A stretch of DNA of 37,787 bases. Origin: Elainella saxicola E1 (lineage in GTDB: Bacteria > Cyanobacteriota > Cyanobacteriia > Elainellales > Elainellaceae). The stretch lies in NCBI GenBank assembly GCA_002796835.1, contig LUGL01000028.1, positions 165 through 37,951 on the forward strand, in the 5' to 3' direction. This document shows, one piece after another, positions 25,612 through 34,727 of the stretch. Every line of letters begins with the position of its first letter. The first letter of the stretch is position 1. The notes below the pieces were generated by a model. It worked only from the letters and a program-made list of their open reading frames with translations, had not been told where the DNA came from and ran no database searches. A program made the translations under genes and the position numbers.

Positions 25612-25880
25612 TGACTCAGAAGCCCCATTGTCTTCAAAATTTCTAATCTGAAACTTGCTAACTGATCACTCGCAAGTCGGCCTTGCTGTTCCGTCAACTT
25701 GAATAAAGTCATCTGTCTGATGTGCAGCCACCCACCGCTTAGAGAACCGCTTGTGCCAGAGAAACTCTTGTGGAAGTGGTCATGAACTTCATCATTCACT
25801 ATGCCATAGCTTACCAGAACACTGGGTACGCTAGCGTACTGATGGAATGTTTTTGATATCGTCAGTTGGTATATCCTCAA
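25608..25880 (-). CDS. doubtful 90-codon frame between Crp2 and the response regulator
   Basis: This frame exactly fills the gap: its TTG start overlaps the Crp2 stop (TTGA) and its stop overlaps the regulator's start (ATGA). The C-terminal third (MTLFKLTEQQGRLASDQ...) looks protein-like, the rest does not, and I recognise no family. The gap also contains the palindrome at 25826-25839, which argues that it is a promoter region instead. I list it because the double overlap is striking, and would not rely on it. Confidence 0.2.
   Translation of the reverse strand: MRIYQLTISKTFHQYASVPSVLVSYGIVNDEVHDHFHKSFSGTSGSLSGGWLHIRQMTLFKLTEQQGRLASDQLASFRLEILKTMGLLSQ
25826..25839. promoter_or_regulatory. 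14-bp palindrome of GTA-N8-TAC type (candidate Crp-family/NtcA operator)
   Basis: GTACGCTAGCGTAC is a perfect dyad and fits the NtcA consensus GTAN8TAC. It lies 38 bases past the Crp2 stop and 215 bases before the response-regulator start. A TAN3T sequence (TAAGCT) occurs 12 bases downstream on the minus strand, closer than the usual 22 or so, so a classical NtcA-activated promoter is not clear. Confidence 0.45.
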
Positions 25881-26614
25881 TCGGTTTGAATGCTAAGCAG
25901 GCGATCGTACTCCGATCGCACAATGCTGTAGCACTTGCAAGCAGCTAATTCCAGCGCCTGACGATGCAAGATTTGAATACATCCCCGGTTGTAGTGGATC
26001 AGTCCGGCCTGTTGTAAAGCTCCGGCAGCTACAGTAATGCTGGCTCGTCGGGTGCCCAACATGGTGGCGAGAAAGTCTTGGGTGAGTCGCAAAGTGGCCG
26101 ATCGAGCAAAATCCTGCGATTGCAACAGCCAGCGGGCTAACCGTTCTTCAATCGAATGAAATCGATTACAGGCCGCAGTCTGACTGACTTGAGCAAGGAG
26201 GGCTTGGGTATAGCGCAATAATAGCTGTTGTAAAACCCCACCGCGATTAAATTCCACCTTTAGAATATTCGCATCTAAGGCAATGGCAGTGCCGCCAATT
26301 TGCACAATCGCACGACTGATTGTCGATTCTCCCGTGAGATAAGCAGCATAGCCAACGATGCCGTCATTTCCGATAATCCCTGCCTCGATCGTTGAACCGT
26401 CTTCCATGATTTGCACCAGCGAAATCATCGATTGATTGGGAAAATAAACAGTCGTGATCGGCTCCCCTGGCTCATAGAGAATCTGTCCCAACGTCAAATG
26501 ACTTTCTCGTAAATGGGGGGCTAAGCGCAGATAATCAACTTTTGGTAAGGTCGCCAGCAAATGATTGAGCGGTTGGAATGAGTTGAGTGAATGTTTGGGC
26601 TGAGGCTGATTCAT
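25877..26614 (-). CDS. Crp/Fnr-family transcription regulator (second of tandem pair)
   Basis: A 245-residue regulator. The N-terminal cyclic-nucleotide-type beta-barrel (about 20-130) reads LATLPKVDYLRLAPHL, LGQILYEPGEPITTVYFP and GIIGNDGIVGYAAYL. A long dimer helix follows, then a winged HTH (LTQDFLATMLGTRRASITVA). The end has the Cys pair ACKCY common to this subgroup. The pocket lacks an obvious RxSA-type cAMP-binding stretch, so the ligand is unclear. It overlaps the upstream paralogue by four bases (ATGA), so they are co-translated. Similar length and the same motif order show an old tandem duplication with clear divergence. Confidence 0.92.
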   Translation of the reverse strand: MNQPQPKHSLNSFQPLNHLLATLPKVDYLRLAPHLRESHLTLGQILYEPGEPITTVYFPNQSMISLVQIMEDGSTIEAGIIGNDGIVGYAAYLTGESTISRAIVQIGGTAIALDANILKVEFNRGGVLQQLLLRYTQALLAQVSQTAACNRFHSIEERLARWLLQSQDFARSATLRLTQDFLATMLGTRRASITVAAGALQQAGLIHYNRGCIQILHRQALELAACKCYSIVRSEYDRLLSIQTD

Positions 26615-27354
26615 GGTGATTGGCGATTAACATTTAACGAAATAGTCTGGCTAATATTCTGGATGCGCGCTTGCTCACGACGCAGCAACTCATAGCAACT
26701 GCAGGCGGCTTGTTCTAAAGCAGGACGATCGAGAATTGTAATTTCCCCCCGTTTATAGCGAATCATTCCCTGTTGCTGGAGATGTCCGGCAGCTTCTGTA
26801 ATGGTGGCGCGACGAGTTCCTAGCAGGGTTGCCATGTAGCGGTGAGTTAGAAGTAAACTATCTTGCTGTAGCCAATCTTGAATGGCTAAGAGCCAACGGG
26901 CTAAACGCGGCTTAGCGAGGTGGTTTGCTTGGCATGCGGTATTCTGAACGGTTTGAGTCAAAAATAGCTGAAGATAAAGCAATATCTGTTTTTGTAAAAT
27001 TTCCCCCCGCTCAAATTCTGCTTTCAACACCTGAGCATTGATTTTCATGGCTCCATCTGCCACCTGGACGATCGCCCGATGAATGGTCGTCTCTCCACCC
27101 AATAGTGCTGGAAGTCCGACGAGGCCTTCATTTCCAATTAATCCAAACTCTGTGGGCGAGTGATTGACCGAACTCGCTAACGCAACTAGCGCATTCAGGG
27201 GAAAGTACACATACTCGATCGGTTCTCCCGCCTTGTAAAGCTCTTGCCCTAAAGGGAGAGAAACTGGCTCCAGGTGAAGACACAGACGCTCGAATTCTGC
27301 GGTCGGCAGCGAGGCCAGAAGCCGATTTTGTAAAGCTAGATCAGGATTTGACAT
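26611..27354 (-). CDS. Crp/Fnr-family transcription regulator (first of tandem pair)
   Basis: About 247 residues from ATG 27354 (MSNPDLALQNRLLASLPTAE). A GTG at 27402 would add 16 residues; neither start has a strong ribosome-binding site. The sensor barrel contains LGQELYKAGEPIEYVYFPLN and GLIGNEGLVGLPALLGG, the dimer helix follows, and the HTH is LTHRYMATLLGTRRATITEA, with a C-terminal ACSCY. Only this gene and its overlapping partner have DNA-binding output in the whole signalling island, so they are the likeliest transcriptional end-points of it, though no direct link is shown. A near-perfect GTA-N8-TAC palindrome 150 bases upstream suggests autoregulation or NtcA control. Confidence 0.92.
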   Translation of the reverse strand: MSNPDLALQNRLLASLPTAEFERLCLHLEPVSLPLGQELYKAGEPIEYVYFPLNALVALASSVNHSPTEFGLIGNEGLVGLPALLGGETTIHRAIVQVADGAMKINAQVLKAEFERGEILQKQILLYLQLFLTQTVQNTACQANHLAKPRLARWLLAIQDWLQQDSLLLTHRYMATLLGTRRATITEAAGHLQQQGMIRYKRGEITILDRPALEQAACSCYELLRREQARIQNISQTISLNVNRQSP

Positions 27355-27504
27355 GGATGAAACGCCATGAACGCTATAAAAATTTTCGAGAGGAACAAAC
27401 ACTGGATTTAGTGCTGATCGACGAGATTTTTATGGTGATCAATTTCTATGGAGCTTAGGTTAAAGGATTTTGCTGACAATGGAATCCCGCTTAAGATAGA
27501 CTTG

Positions 27505-27518
27505 GTACGATAGCGTAC
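27505..27518. promoter_or_regulatory. 14-bp near-palindrome of GTA-N8-TAC type upstream of the Crp pair
   Basis: GTACGATAGCGTAC differs from the perfect palindrome at 25826-25839 by one base and also fits GTAN8TAC. It lies in the 181-base gap between the PAS-PAS kinase stop and the first Crp gene, about 150 bases before its ATG. TATCTT starts six bases downstream on the minus strand. Confidence 0.45.
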
Positions 27519-27535
27519 AGGCGAACATTGGCTAC

Positions 27536-29455
27536 TTAACCAGGCGGTAGCTCGATCCAGAACCGGCTGCCCTGATCAGGCGTAGATTCCACCCCCACTT
27601 GGCCACCGAGTCGCTCAACCCCTCGCTTCACGATCGCCAATCCTATCCCTGTTCCCGGATAAGCTTCTACACCATGCAACCGCTCGAATGTTCGGAAAAT
27701 TCGCTGTTGATGATGATTGGCAATACCAATGCCGTTATCTTCAACCCAAATCCGCGTTCGTTCCAAATTTACACCTAAACGCTCGCCTGGGTGTATTTTT
27801 CGTTCTGCCCAAATCTGAATCTGAGGCTGTCTATCAACTGCCACAAATTTCAGGGCATTGTCAATCAAGTTGCTCAATACCTGTTTCAGAACGCTTCGTT
27901 GCGCATAGACGATCGGCAGATCTGACGCAATTTGTATATCTGCCTGTTTGGCTCGCAATGCTGGTTCTAGATCAGTGAGAATACTTTCCACTACAGCAGC
28001 GACATCAACGGGTTGCAAGTGCAGCTCAGCTCGTCCCAGACTACTATAAGTGAGCAAGTCCTGAATCAAAATATCCAGATGTTCAGCAGACATGGACATG
28101 CGGTGAATATATTCTTTGCCTAAATCATCTAGGGCATGACCGTAATCTTCAACCAACACTTGAGCAAATCCCTGAATCGCCCGTAGCGGTGCCCGTAAAT
28201 CATGAGCCACCGAATAGGAAAAGGCTTCCAATTCTTGATTGGCCTCTTCCAGGGCCTGCGTGCGATCGCGAACTCGTTGCTCCAAAGTCAGGTTGAGCTG
28301 TTGCAGCGCTTGCTGGGCCTGCTGTCGGTCTTGAATTTCTCGGGTGAGTTTTTCATTGGTGATCAGAAGTTCCTTGGTGCGATCGGCCACGCGCAATTCC
28401 AGCGTTTCGTTCAGCTGCTGTAAATCTGCCTGGGCTTGCTGACGTGCGGCTTCCTGGCGCTTCCGTTCACTAATATCAGTACAGGTGCCATACCAGCGAA
28501 TAATTTGCCCTTGGGAATTCTGGACGGGTTCTGCCTTGCTCAAATGCCAAACATACTCTCCATCTGCCCGCCGCAGTCGGTATTCAGCCTCATAGCTAGT
28601 TCCCGTTGAAACAGCCTTTTGCCAATGCTGTAGCGCTGTTGCCACATCATCTGGATGCATCACAGATAACCAATAGTTGCCCATCACGGTTGCTGGCGTT
28701 TGCCCCGTGTAGTCAAACCAGCGTTGGTTATAGTCAATCTTGGTTACTCCATCAGCCTCTGCCACCCAAACGAGTTGCGGAATCGTTTCAATCAAAGTAC
28801 GGTAGCGCTGCTCACTTTCTCGTAATGCGATCTCGATCTCTTTTAATCGAGTAATATCTCGTCCGACCGATTGACATTCTACGATTCGTCCCTGTTCATC
28901 ATAAAAGCAGCGATTATGCCACTGGGTCCATCGCACTTGTCCATTGATAACCACTCGATTCTCGATCGTCACCTGAGGATTATGACAATTCATCGAGTTG
29001 ACCAAACGGGTCACTTCAGGGCGATCGGCTTCATAAATGATCGGGGCATAACTTTTGCCAATTAGGTTCTGTTTACTCAACCCGAAATACCGACAGTAAG
29101 CTTCATTGACATAAAGAATGGTCGTATCTTGCGAATAGCGGCAGATCAGTTCGGTTTGGTCTTCCAGGATAGCCCGATAGCGCCATTGCTCTTGATCAAC
29201 TTGCGCCTCGATATTGACCTGATTCGCTTCAGAAGCTTCAGAGGCTGGTTGGCCAGGGGATGGGTGATAGGACTGGTTGTGGTTATGGCAGGACAGCGAT
29301 GTCTCTGACAGTCGTGCCTGAAGCGAATGAGATGGGGCAGCCTCGATCGCCTGGATAACCCGCTTTACCCCTGTGACAAACCAAAATTGCAACAGCCGAG
29401 ATGATGCGAACGCGATATCGTTAGCGCTTTGAAGCGATACAAGCTGGGCTGTCAT
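27536..29455 (-). CDS. PAS-PAS histidine kinase, phytochrome-type core (639 aa)
   Basis: From ATG 29455, which has GGAGG five bases upstream: a 90-residue poorly structured lead, PAS 1 (about 90-205, ILEDQTELICRYSQDTTILY), PAS 2 with PAC (about 215-335, IPQLVWVAEADGVTKIDYNQ and HPDDVATALQHW), a long coiled coil with two copies of a 'LExRVxDRTxxL' pattern (about 345-410), DHp with H418 in YSVAHDLRAPLRAIQGFAQV, and HATPase_c with N533, EDNGIGIA and GTGIGLAIVKRG. No membrane segment, so it senses an internal signal. Its kinase core resembles that of the kinase at 23551. It follows the giant hybrid kinase by 63 bases on the same strand and is probably co-transcribed with it. Confidence 0.93.
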   Translation of the reverse strand: MTAQLVSLQSANDIAFASSRLLQFWFVTGVKRVIQAIEAAPSHSLQARLSETSLSCHNHNQSYHPSPGQPASEASEANQVNIEAQVDQEQWRYRAILEDQTELICRYSQDTTILYVNEAYCRYFGLSKQNLIGKSYAPIIYEADRPEVTRLVNSMNCHNPQVTIENRVVINGQVRWTQWHNRCFYDEQGRIVECQSVGRDITRLKEIEIALRESEQRYRTLIETIPQLVWVAEADGVTKIDYNQRWFDYTGQTPATVMGNYWLSVMHPDDVATALQHWQKAVSTGTSYEAEYRLRRADGEYVWHLSKAEPVQNSQGQIIRWYGTCTDISERKRQEAARQQAQADLQQLNETLELRVADRTKELLITNEKLTREIQDRQQAQQALQQLNLTLEQRVRDRTQALEEANQELEAFSYSVAHDLRAPLRAIQGFAQVLVEDYGHALDDLGKEYIHRMSMSAEHLDILIQDLLTYSSLGRAELHLQPVDVAAVVESILTDLEPALRAKQADIQIASDLPIVYAQRSVLKQVLSNLIDNALKFVAVDRQPQIQIWAERKIHPGERLGVNLERTRIWVEDNGIGIANHHQQRIFRTFERLHGVEAYPGTGIGLAIVKRGVERLGGQVGVESTPDQGSRFWIELPPG

Positions 29456-29518
29456 AGTCTCCTCCATTGAGGCAAGCGGCTGAAAGATGAAATCGAATGA
29501 ATGGATGGCTGATTGACG

Positions 29519-32500
29519 TTACGATCGCCCAGGAACAAGTGAGATTAATGCCTGGACGAGTTGTTCTGGCTCAAGCGGTTTTGTCACTTGTCGCTGAAAA
29601 CCACTGGTGATTGCTCGCTTCTGATCTTCTTCTCTGGCATAGGCCGTCAATGCGATCGCTGGAATTTTTCCGCCCCGTTCCGGGGACAACAGCCGGATTT
29701 GTTGAATCAAGCTATAGCCATCAATTTCAGGCATGCCAATGTCGCTGACCAAGGCATCAGGTTGAAAAGACTCCAGCGCTGCTAGCACTTCTGTCGCCGA
29801 GGTCACCGTCAAAACTTCAGCTCCATATTGGGTCAGTAAGACGGTTAATAACTCCCGCGCATCAAGTTCATCATCGACTGCCAGAATTCGCATCCCTGCC
29901 AAATCCAGGTCCGATCGAGAGAAATGATTAGGCTGCTGCACTTCGATCTCAGTATGCAGCAAGGGCAGGCGGACAATAAAGGTTGACCCTAATCCTTCCC
30001 CCAGACTCTCTGCCACAACGGTGCCTCCATGAGCCTCAACCAACGAACGAACGATCGCCAATCCCAGCCCCAACCCACCATATTTACGCGTGGTGGAAGC
30101 ATCTTCCTGCTGAAACGATTCAAACAGATGCGGTAGGAAATCTGGGTTAATCCCTTTACCAGTATCGCTGACGGTAATTTGGGCTTCATTCCCGACTCGA
30201 TCCAACCGAATATCGACTCGCCCCTGATGAGGAGTGAACTTAATGGCGTTAGAGAGCAAGTTCCACACCACCTGTTGAAGCCGAGCCGCGTCACCAGCTA
30301 CTTGGCCGATCGAGGTTAACTGGGGATGCAGCAGGATAGACTTTGCAACAGCAGCAGCCCTTACCGTGTCAATTGCCGACTCAATCACAAATACCAGATC
30401 GACCGGAGCCGTTGCAATCATCAGTTTGCCGCGTAGCATCTTGGCGACATCCAGCAAATCATCGATCAGTTGGGTTTGCAGTTTGGCGTTACGTTCGATC
30501 GTGGCTAGGGCCTCAGCCGTTTTGGCGGCATCAAACTTGCGGGTTTGCAAGAGCTTGGTCCAGCCCAGAATTGGGTTAAGCGGCGATCGCAATTCATGGG
30601 AGAGGATAGCCAGAAACTCATCCTTGATGCGGTTGGCTCGTTCGGCCTCGGCTCTTGCCATTTGCTCCTGGGCTAACAGTCGATCTCGCTCCAGTTCCGC
30701 CTGTTTGTTGGCGGTAATATCTCGTGAGATGGCAACGAGCTGGATGACTTCTCCAGCAGCATTCCGCAAAGGCGTAATAATGGTATCCCACCATTTGGGT
30801 GTGCCCTTGATTGTGGCACGATAGCCCTGAAACTGTCCTACATGCCCCTGTGTCGCAGCAGCAATGGCGGCTTTGGCCTTCTCATAGTCTTCTCCTTGCC
30901 AATAGTCAATCCAGGTTGTATGCAAAATAGCGTCTAGATCATCAATTTCCAAAAGACGCAATCCGCCAGTGCTAATGTAGAGAATCTCGCTATTCAATCC
31001 CAAAACCTTAATACTATCTTGCGAACATTCCAAGATACCTTCCTTTAATCCTTCACTTTGGCGTAGCGCTTCTTCCATCTGCATCCGATCGTCAATGTCG
31101 GTATTTGTGCCAAACCAACAGGCAATCTGGCCATCCTGGTCTCTAATGGGAATGGCTCGCGACAGAAACCAACGATATTGCCCATCTTTGCCGAGTAGCG
31201 GAAATGTATCTTCCCAGGGTTGGCCCGTTTCGAAGCAATGGCGCAGGTGTTGCGTCACTCGATCGACATGATCGGGATGGTGAACTTTTTGCCATCCCCA
31301 TCCCTGCATTTCTGCTGAGTTTGTGCCCGTATAGTCAAACCAACGCTGGTTATACCAGAAGATCCAACCCGTTGCGTCAGCCATCCAGGCAAATTGCGAC
31401 ATATTATCTGCCAGCGTGCGAAACCGCTCTTCGCTTTCTCGCAGGGCTTCTTCAGTCTGTCGCCGCGCTGTGATATCGCGTGAGGTGACCAGAATCTGGA
31501 CAACCTCTCCTGCTGTATTCATGATTGGAGTAATCACAACATCCCACCATTTTGGAGTACCCTTGGCCGTGCAGCAGAAACCCTGAAATTGACAGGATTT
31601 GCCTGTTCCTGCGGTTGCAACAGCCGCCTCCGCCGCTTCCCGATCGCTTCCTTGCCAAAAGCTGGCCCATTCTCCATTCAGGTAGGGACTAATATCATCA
31701 ATTTCCAAGAGGCACAGGCCGCCGGTGTTGATATAGAGCAGCCGGCCCTCCGTATCTAATACCTTGATACAGTCTGGGCTACTTTCCAACAGACGGTTTT
31801 TAAATGCTTCGCTTTGGCGTAGGGTTTCTTCTGTTTGTTTGCGATCGGTAATATCCAAGTTAATGCCGCTGAGGCGAATCGGCTCACCCTGTTCATTTAG
31901 AGTAAATCGGCCCAGCCCTAAAAGCCAGCGGACACCACGTTGCGAGTGAACAATCCGAAATTCAATTTCAAACTCAATCTCGCGTCGCTGAATTGCATGC
32001 AAGAGCTCGCGGCGGACTTGTTCCCGATCGTCTGGGTGGATGGTGTTATACCAAATCCGGAACCAGTTAGCAGCATTAGCAGTGCCCACGCCATACAAGT
32101 CGTAGTTCTCAGGGGACCAAGTGACCTCATTCGTTTGAATGTTCCAATCCCATGTGCCAGCTTTTGCCCCTGCCAGTGCCAACCTTAATTGCTGTTCGTT
32201 ATTGTGCAATGCCTCATTCGTTTGTTTACGCTCAGTAATATCTTCAGAAATACCAGCTAGACGATATATTTTGCCTGTTTCATCGAACAAGGGAAAACAG
32301 CGGCTACGCACCCAGCGAACCGTCTCATCTGCGACAATAATCCGATATTCTTGGTCAAATTGACCCGTCATCGCATGTTGCTGGAAGGATTGGACCACAG
32401 ATTCGCGATCGTCTGGATGGACGTAACTGAGCCAGACCTCAGGATTGTCCAGGACTGCTGCTGTCTGCAATCCCCATAGGCGTCCAAAGGCAGGACTGAT

Positions 32501-34354
32501 ATAGCTAAAGCGATTTTCGGTCACCTCTTTCAACCAGAACACCGCATCAATATTTTCAGCTAGTTGACGGAAACGTTCTTCGCTTTCTCGCAGGGCTTTT
32601 TCCGCTTTTTTCCGCTTGGTAATATCCATCGAGAATCCGATCATGCCGATCGGCTGATGCTGGGCATCCTGCAATAAAGAGAGTGACAGCAGGACATCAA
32701 CCTGATTGCCAGATTTATGCTGAGCGGTCACTTCTACTTCATGTTCTCCCTTTTGCTTGAGGGGAGTAATCACCTCCTGACTTAAAAAAGCATGCATTTC
32801 AGGAGAGTAGAGCATTGCCACAGATTGCCCTAAAACTTCCTCAGCCCTATAGCCGAATAGCCGCTCTGCCCCTTGATTCCACGTCGTAATGCAGCCAGTC
32901 AGATCGGTTGTGATCACCGAGTCGTGGGTCTGGGCCAGAACCTGGGCTTGCAATCGCAGGATTTCTTCGCGCTGCTTTCGATCGGTAATATCCGTGATGG
33001 TTCCGATATAGCCAATCACACGACCTTCAATGTCTCGTTCTGCGATCGCCTGTCCAACCACCCAAGAAGCTATCCCCGCAGGCGTCTGCAGTCGATATTC
33101 AGATGAAAAAGGAAGATTGAGTGCTACTGCCTGATACCATTCTGTGACAACACGATCGCGATCGTCTGGATGGATTGCATTCACCCAACCCTTACCCTTC
33201 GATTCTTCAAGAGATAAGCCTGCCAGTTCACACCAACGTGTATTTGCATATAGATTATCGCCCGATAGGCTGGTGCGAAAAATACCAACCGGAGCAATTT
33301 GAGCTAGTGTGGCATAACGTTCTTCACTTTCTCGCAGTTCAGCTTCGGCTTGCTGACGTTCAGCCAGTTCGCGCTGTGCCTGTTGATAAAGCTCTGCCTG
33401 CCGCAGGGCAATACTCACAGATGGGGCTAGCTCTTGGAGTAATTCGGTCTCTAAAGGTTGCCAGGATCTCGGTGCAGCACAATGGTGGGCAATCAATAAG
33501 CCCCAACACTGGTCGTCGCGCAGAATGGGGACAACCAAATTTGCTTTAACCTGAAACTGTTCCAGCAGCTCAACATGACAGGGTTTAATGCTGCCATTGT
33601 AAATATCTGAGATTGCTGTAACCCAACTCTGCCGATCGCCCGGTTGAGAATTGCCAGCACAATTGGAATCGGGATTGAAAGGCTCTGGACGGTAGTCAAG
33701 TGTGGTCGCGGCGAGACAGGGATCATAGATTGCAACAGAAAGCAACGATCGCCAGTCTGTCCCGACTGATTCTGCGATCACTTCACCATTGCCATCGGGA
33801 TTCAACCGAAAAAAGAGAACGCGATCGGTTTGGAGGAACTGCCGCACTTCCTCTACAGTCGTTTGCAGAATTTCCTTCAGGTCTAAGGTCTGCTGAATCT
33901 TCCGAATAATCTGGGCAACTAACCGTTCCCGTTCAATCCGCTGATGCAGTTGGGTGTGAAGTTGCACCGCTTCAACAGCCCCATTGACGGCCAAGCGTAA
34001 TTCTTGAGCAGTGAGATGGCCTTTGATTAGGTAATCCTGCGCGCCTGCTTTAATGGCCTGTACTGCGATCGCCTCGTTACTTTGCCCGGTCATCATGACG
34101 ATCGGCAAACAGAACTTTTGGACGGCAGGGTTGAGGTGATGTAAAAACTCTAGTCCATCCATATCGGGTAGGTGATGATCAAGCAAGACCGCATCGGGTT
34201 GATGTTGCTGCCAGAGCTCAAGCCCTTGTTGTCCCCAGTTGGCTTCTAGAATGGTATAAGAGTACTCAGGATCGCGTAGTAAATAGCGTCGATAAACTTC
34301 TCGGTCTTCAGGGGAGTCATCGACGATGAGGAGGGTGCGCGATAGGCGAGTCAT
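29519..34354 (-). CDS. giant hybrid histidine kinase: REC-GAF-7xPAS-HisKA-HATPase-REC (1611 aa)
   Basis: Start ATG 34354 (AAGG six bases upstream; the TTG at 34360 adds two residues). Numbering from the ATG: receiver 1 (about 8-122; D59, T89, K111); GAF (161-323) of cyanobacteriochrome type with C213 in YDPCL and C259-H260 in KPCHVELLEQFQV; seven PAS/PAC units at about 339-459, 463-586, 588-711, 716-839, 844-967, 971-1090 and 1096-1218, each ending in a DIT-like linker; DHp with H1253 in ILSHELRSPLNPILGW; HATPase_c (N1369, DTGKGIN, GGLGLGLAIV); receiver 2 (1488-1607; D1538 in VSDIGMPEIDG, K1592). It is soluble and can pass phosphate within itself. PAS 5 and PAS 7 are clear duplicates. It heads the minus-strand signalling run and diverges from the DUF1003 gene. 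Confidence 0.94.
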   Translation of the reverse strand: MTRLSRTLLIVDDSPEDREVYRRYLLRDPEYSYTILEANWGQQGLELWQQHQPDAVLLDHHLPDMDGLEFLHHLNPAVQKFCLPIVMMTGQSNEAIAVQAIKAGAQDYLIKGHLTAQELRLAVNGAVEAVQLHTQLHQRIERERLVAQIIRKIQQTLDLKEILQTTVEEVRQFLQTDRVLFFRLNPDGNGEVIAESVGTDWRSLLSVAIYDPCLAATTLDYRPEPFNPDSNCAGNSQPGDRQSWVTAISDIYNGSIKPCHVELLEQFQVKANLVVPILRDDQCWGLLIAHHCAAPRSWQPLETELLQELAPSVSIALRQAELYQQAQRELAERQQAEAELRESEERYATLAQIAPVGIFRTSLSGDNLYANTRWCELAGLSLEESKGKGWVNAIHPDDRDRVVTEWYQAVALNLPFSSEYRLQTPAGIASWVVGQAIAERDIEGRVIGYIGTITDITDRKQREEILRLQAQVLAQTHDSVITTDLTGCITTWNQGAERLFGYRAEEVLGQSVAMLYSPEMHAFLSQEVITPLKQKGEHEVEVTAQHKSGNQVDVLLSLSLLQDAQHQPIGMIGFSMDITKRKKAEKALRESEERFRQLAENIDAVFWLKEVTENRFSYISPAFGRLWGLQTAAVLDNPEVWLSYVHPDDRESVVQSFQQHAMTGQFDQEYRIIVADETVRWVRSRCFPLFDETGKIYRLAGISEDITERKQTNEALHNNEQQLRLALAGAKAGTWDWNIQTNEVTWSPENYDLYGVGTANAANWFRIWYNTIHPDDREQVRRELLHAIQRREIEFEIEFRIVHSQRGVRWLLGLGRFTLNEQGEPIRLSGINLDITDRKQTEETLRQSEAFKNRLLESSPDCIKVLDTEGRLLYINTGGLCLLEIDDISPYLNGEWASFWQGSDREAAEAAVATAGTGKSCQFQGFCCTAKGTPKWWDVVITPIMNTAGEVVQILVTSRDITARRQTEEALRESEERFRTLADNMSQFAWMADATGWIFWYNQRWFDYTGTNSAEMQGWGWQKVHHPDHVDRVTQHLRHCFETGQPWEDTFPLLGKDGQYRWFLSRAIPIRDQDGQIACWFGTNTDIDDRMQMEEALRQSEGLKEGILECSQDSIKVLGLNSEILYISTGGLRLLEIDDLDAILHTTWIDYWQGEDYEKAKAAIAAATQGHVGQFQGYRATIKGTPKWWDTIITPLRNAAGEVIQLVAISRDITANKQAELERDRLLAQEQMARAEAERANRIKDEFLAILSHELRSPLNPILGWTKLLQTRKFDAAKTAEALATIERNAKLQTQLIDDLLDVAKMLRGKLMIATAPVDLVFVIESAIDTVRAAAVAKSILLHPQLTSIGQVAGDAARLQQVVWNLLSNAIKFTPHQGRVDIRLDRVGNEAQITVSDTGKGINPDFLPHLFESFQQEDASTTRKYGGLGLGLAIVRSLVEAHGGTVVAESLGEGLGSTFIVRLPLLHTEIEVQQPNHFSRSDLDLAGMRILAVDDELDARELLTVLLTQYGAEVLTVTSATEVLAALESFQPDALVSDIGMPEIDGYSLIQQIRLLSPERGGKIPAIALTAYAREEDQKRAITSGFQRQVTKPLEPEQLVQALISLVPGRS
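33386..33874 (-). other. cyanobacteriochrome-type GAF domain (part of the giant kinase)
   Basis: The domain reads TDRVLFFRLNPDGNGEVIAE, SVGTDWRSLLSVAIYDPCL, ISDIYNGSIKPCHVELLEQF, VKANLVVPILRDDQCWGLLI and AHHCAAPRSWQPLE, the run of motifs that marks bilin-binding cyanobacteriochrome GAFs. The canonical chromophore cysteine is encoded at 33578-33580 (followed by His), the candidate second cysteine (Asp-Pro-Cys-Leu instead of DxCF) at 33716-33718. A roughly 10-residue Asn/Gly/Ser-rich insert separates the two. Confidence 0.75.
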
Positions 34355-34360
34355 GGTCAA

Positions 34361-34727
34361 CCTTATGGATGATCAGGAAGAGTGAACACTGTCAATCAGC
34401 AATCTAACGAAATTTTGAGCTTTTGTGCTGAATGAAATATTGCTTTCGAATGTCAGCATCATTCGCAGACTCATATCCAATTTTGGCTGACCTTAATGTC
34501 CACAAGCTGCATTCTCTCAATGGCTAGAAATTGGGCAAAAACTTTTAGAACTCTCAATTTTAGTACGGATACTTTGAGATGGGAATCACTGTTTTGCAAA
34601 AAAGCTCCTAAAGACGTAATTTTTTTTAAAAAAACTTACAATCGGAGGCTACCACGAAACAGCGCATTTCGACTATTCCGTTGGCAGATCAGCAATAATC
34701 GGGGCAGCCAGATTGAAGAGTTGTACC
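34361..34727. other. divergent intergenic region between giant kinase and DUF1003 gene
   Basis: It must contain promoters for both directions. I see an A/T block at 34618-34634 (T8 then A7), no coding frame of protein-like quality (a frame at 34496-34738 looks random), and no GTA-N8-TAC palindrome. Confidence 0.5.
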
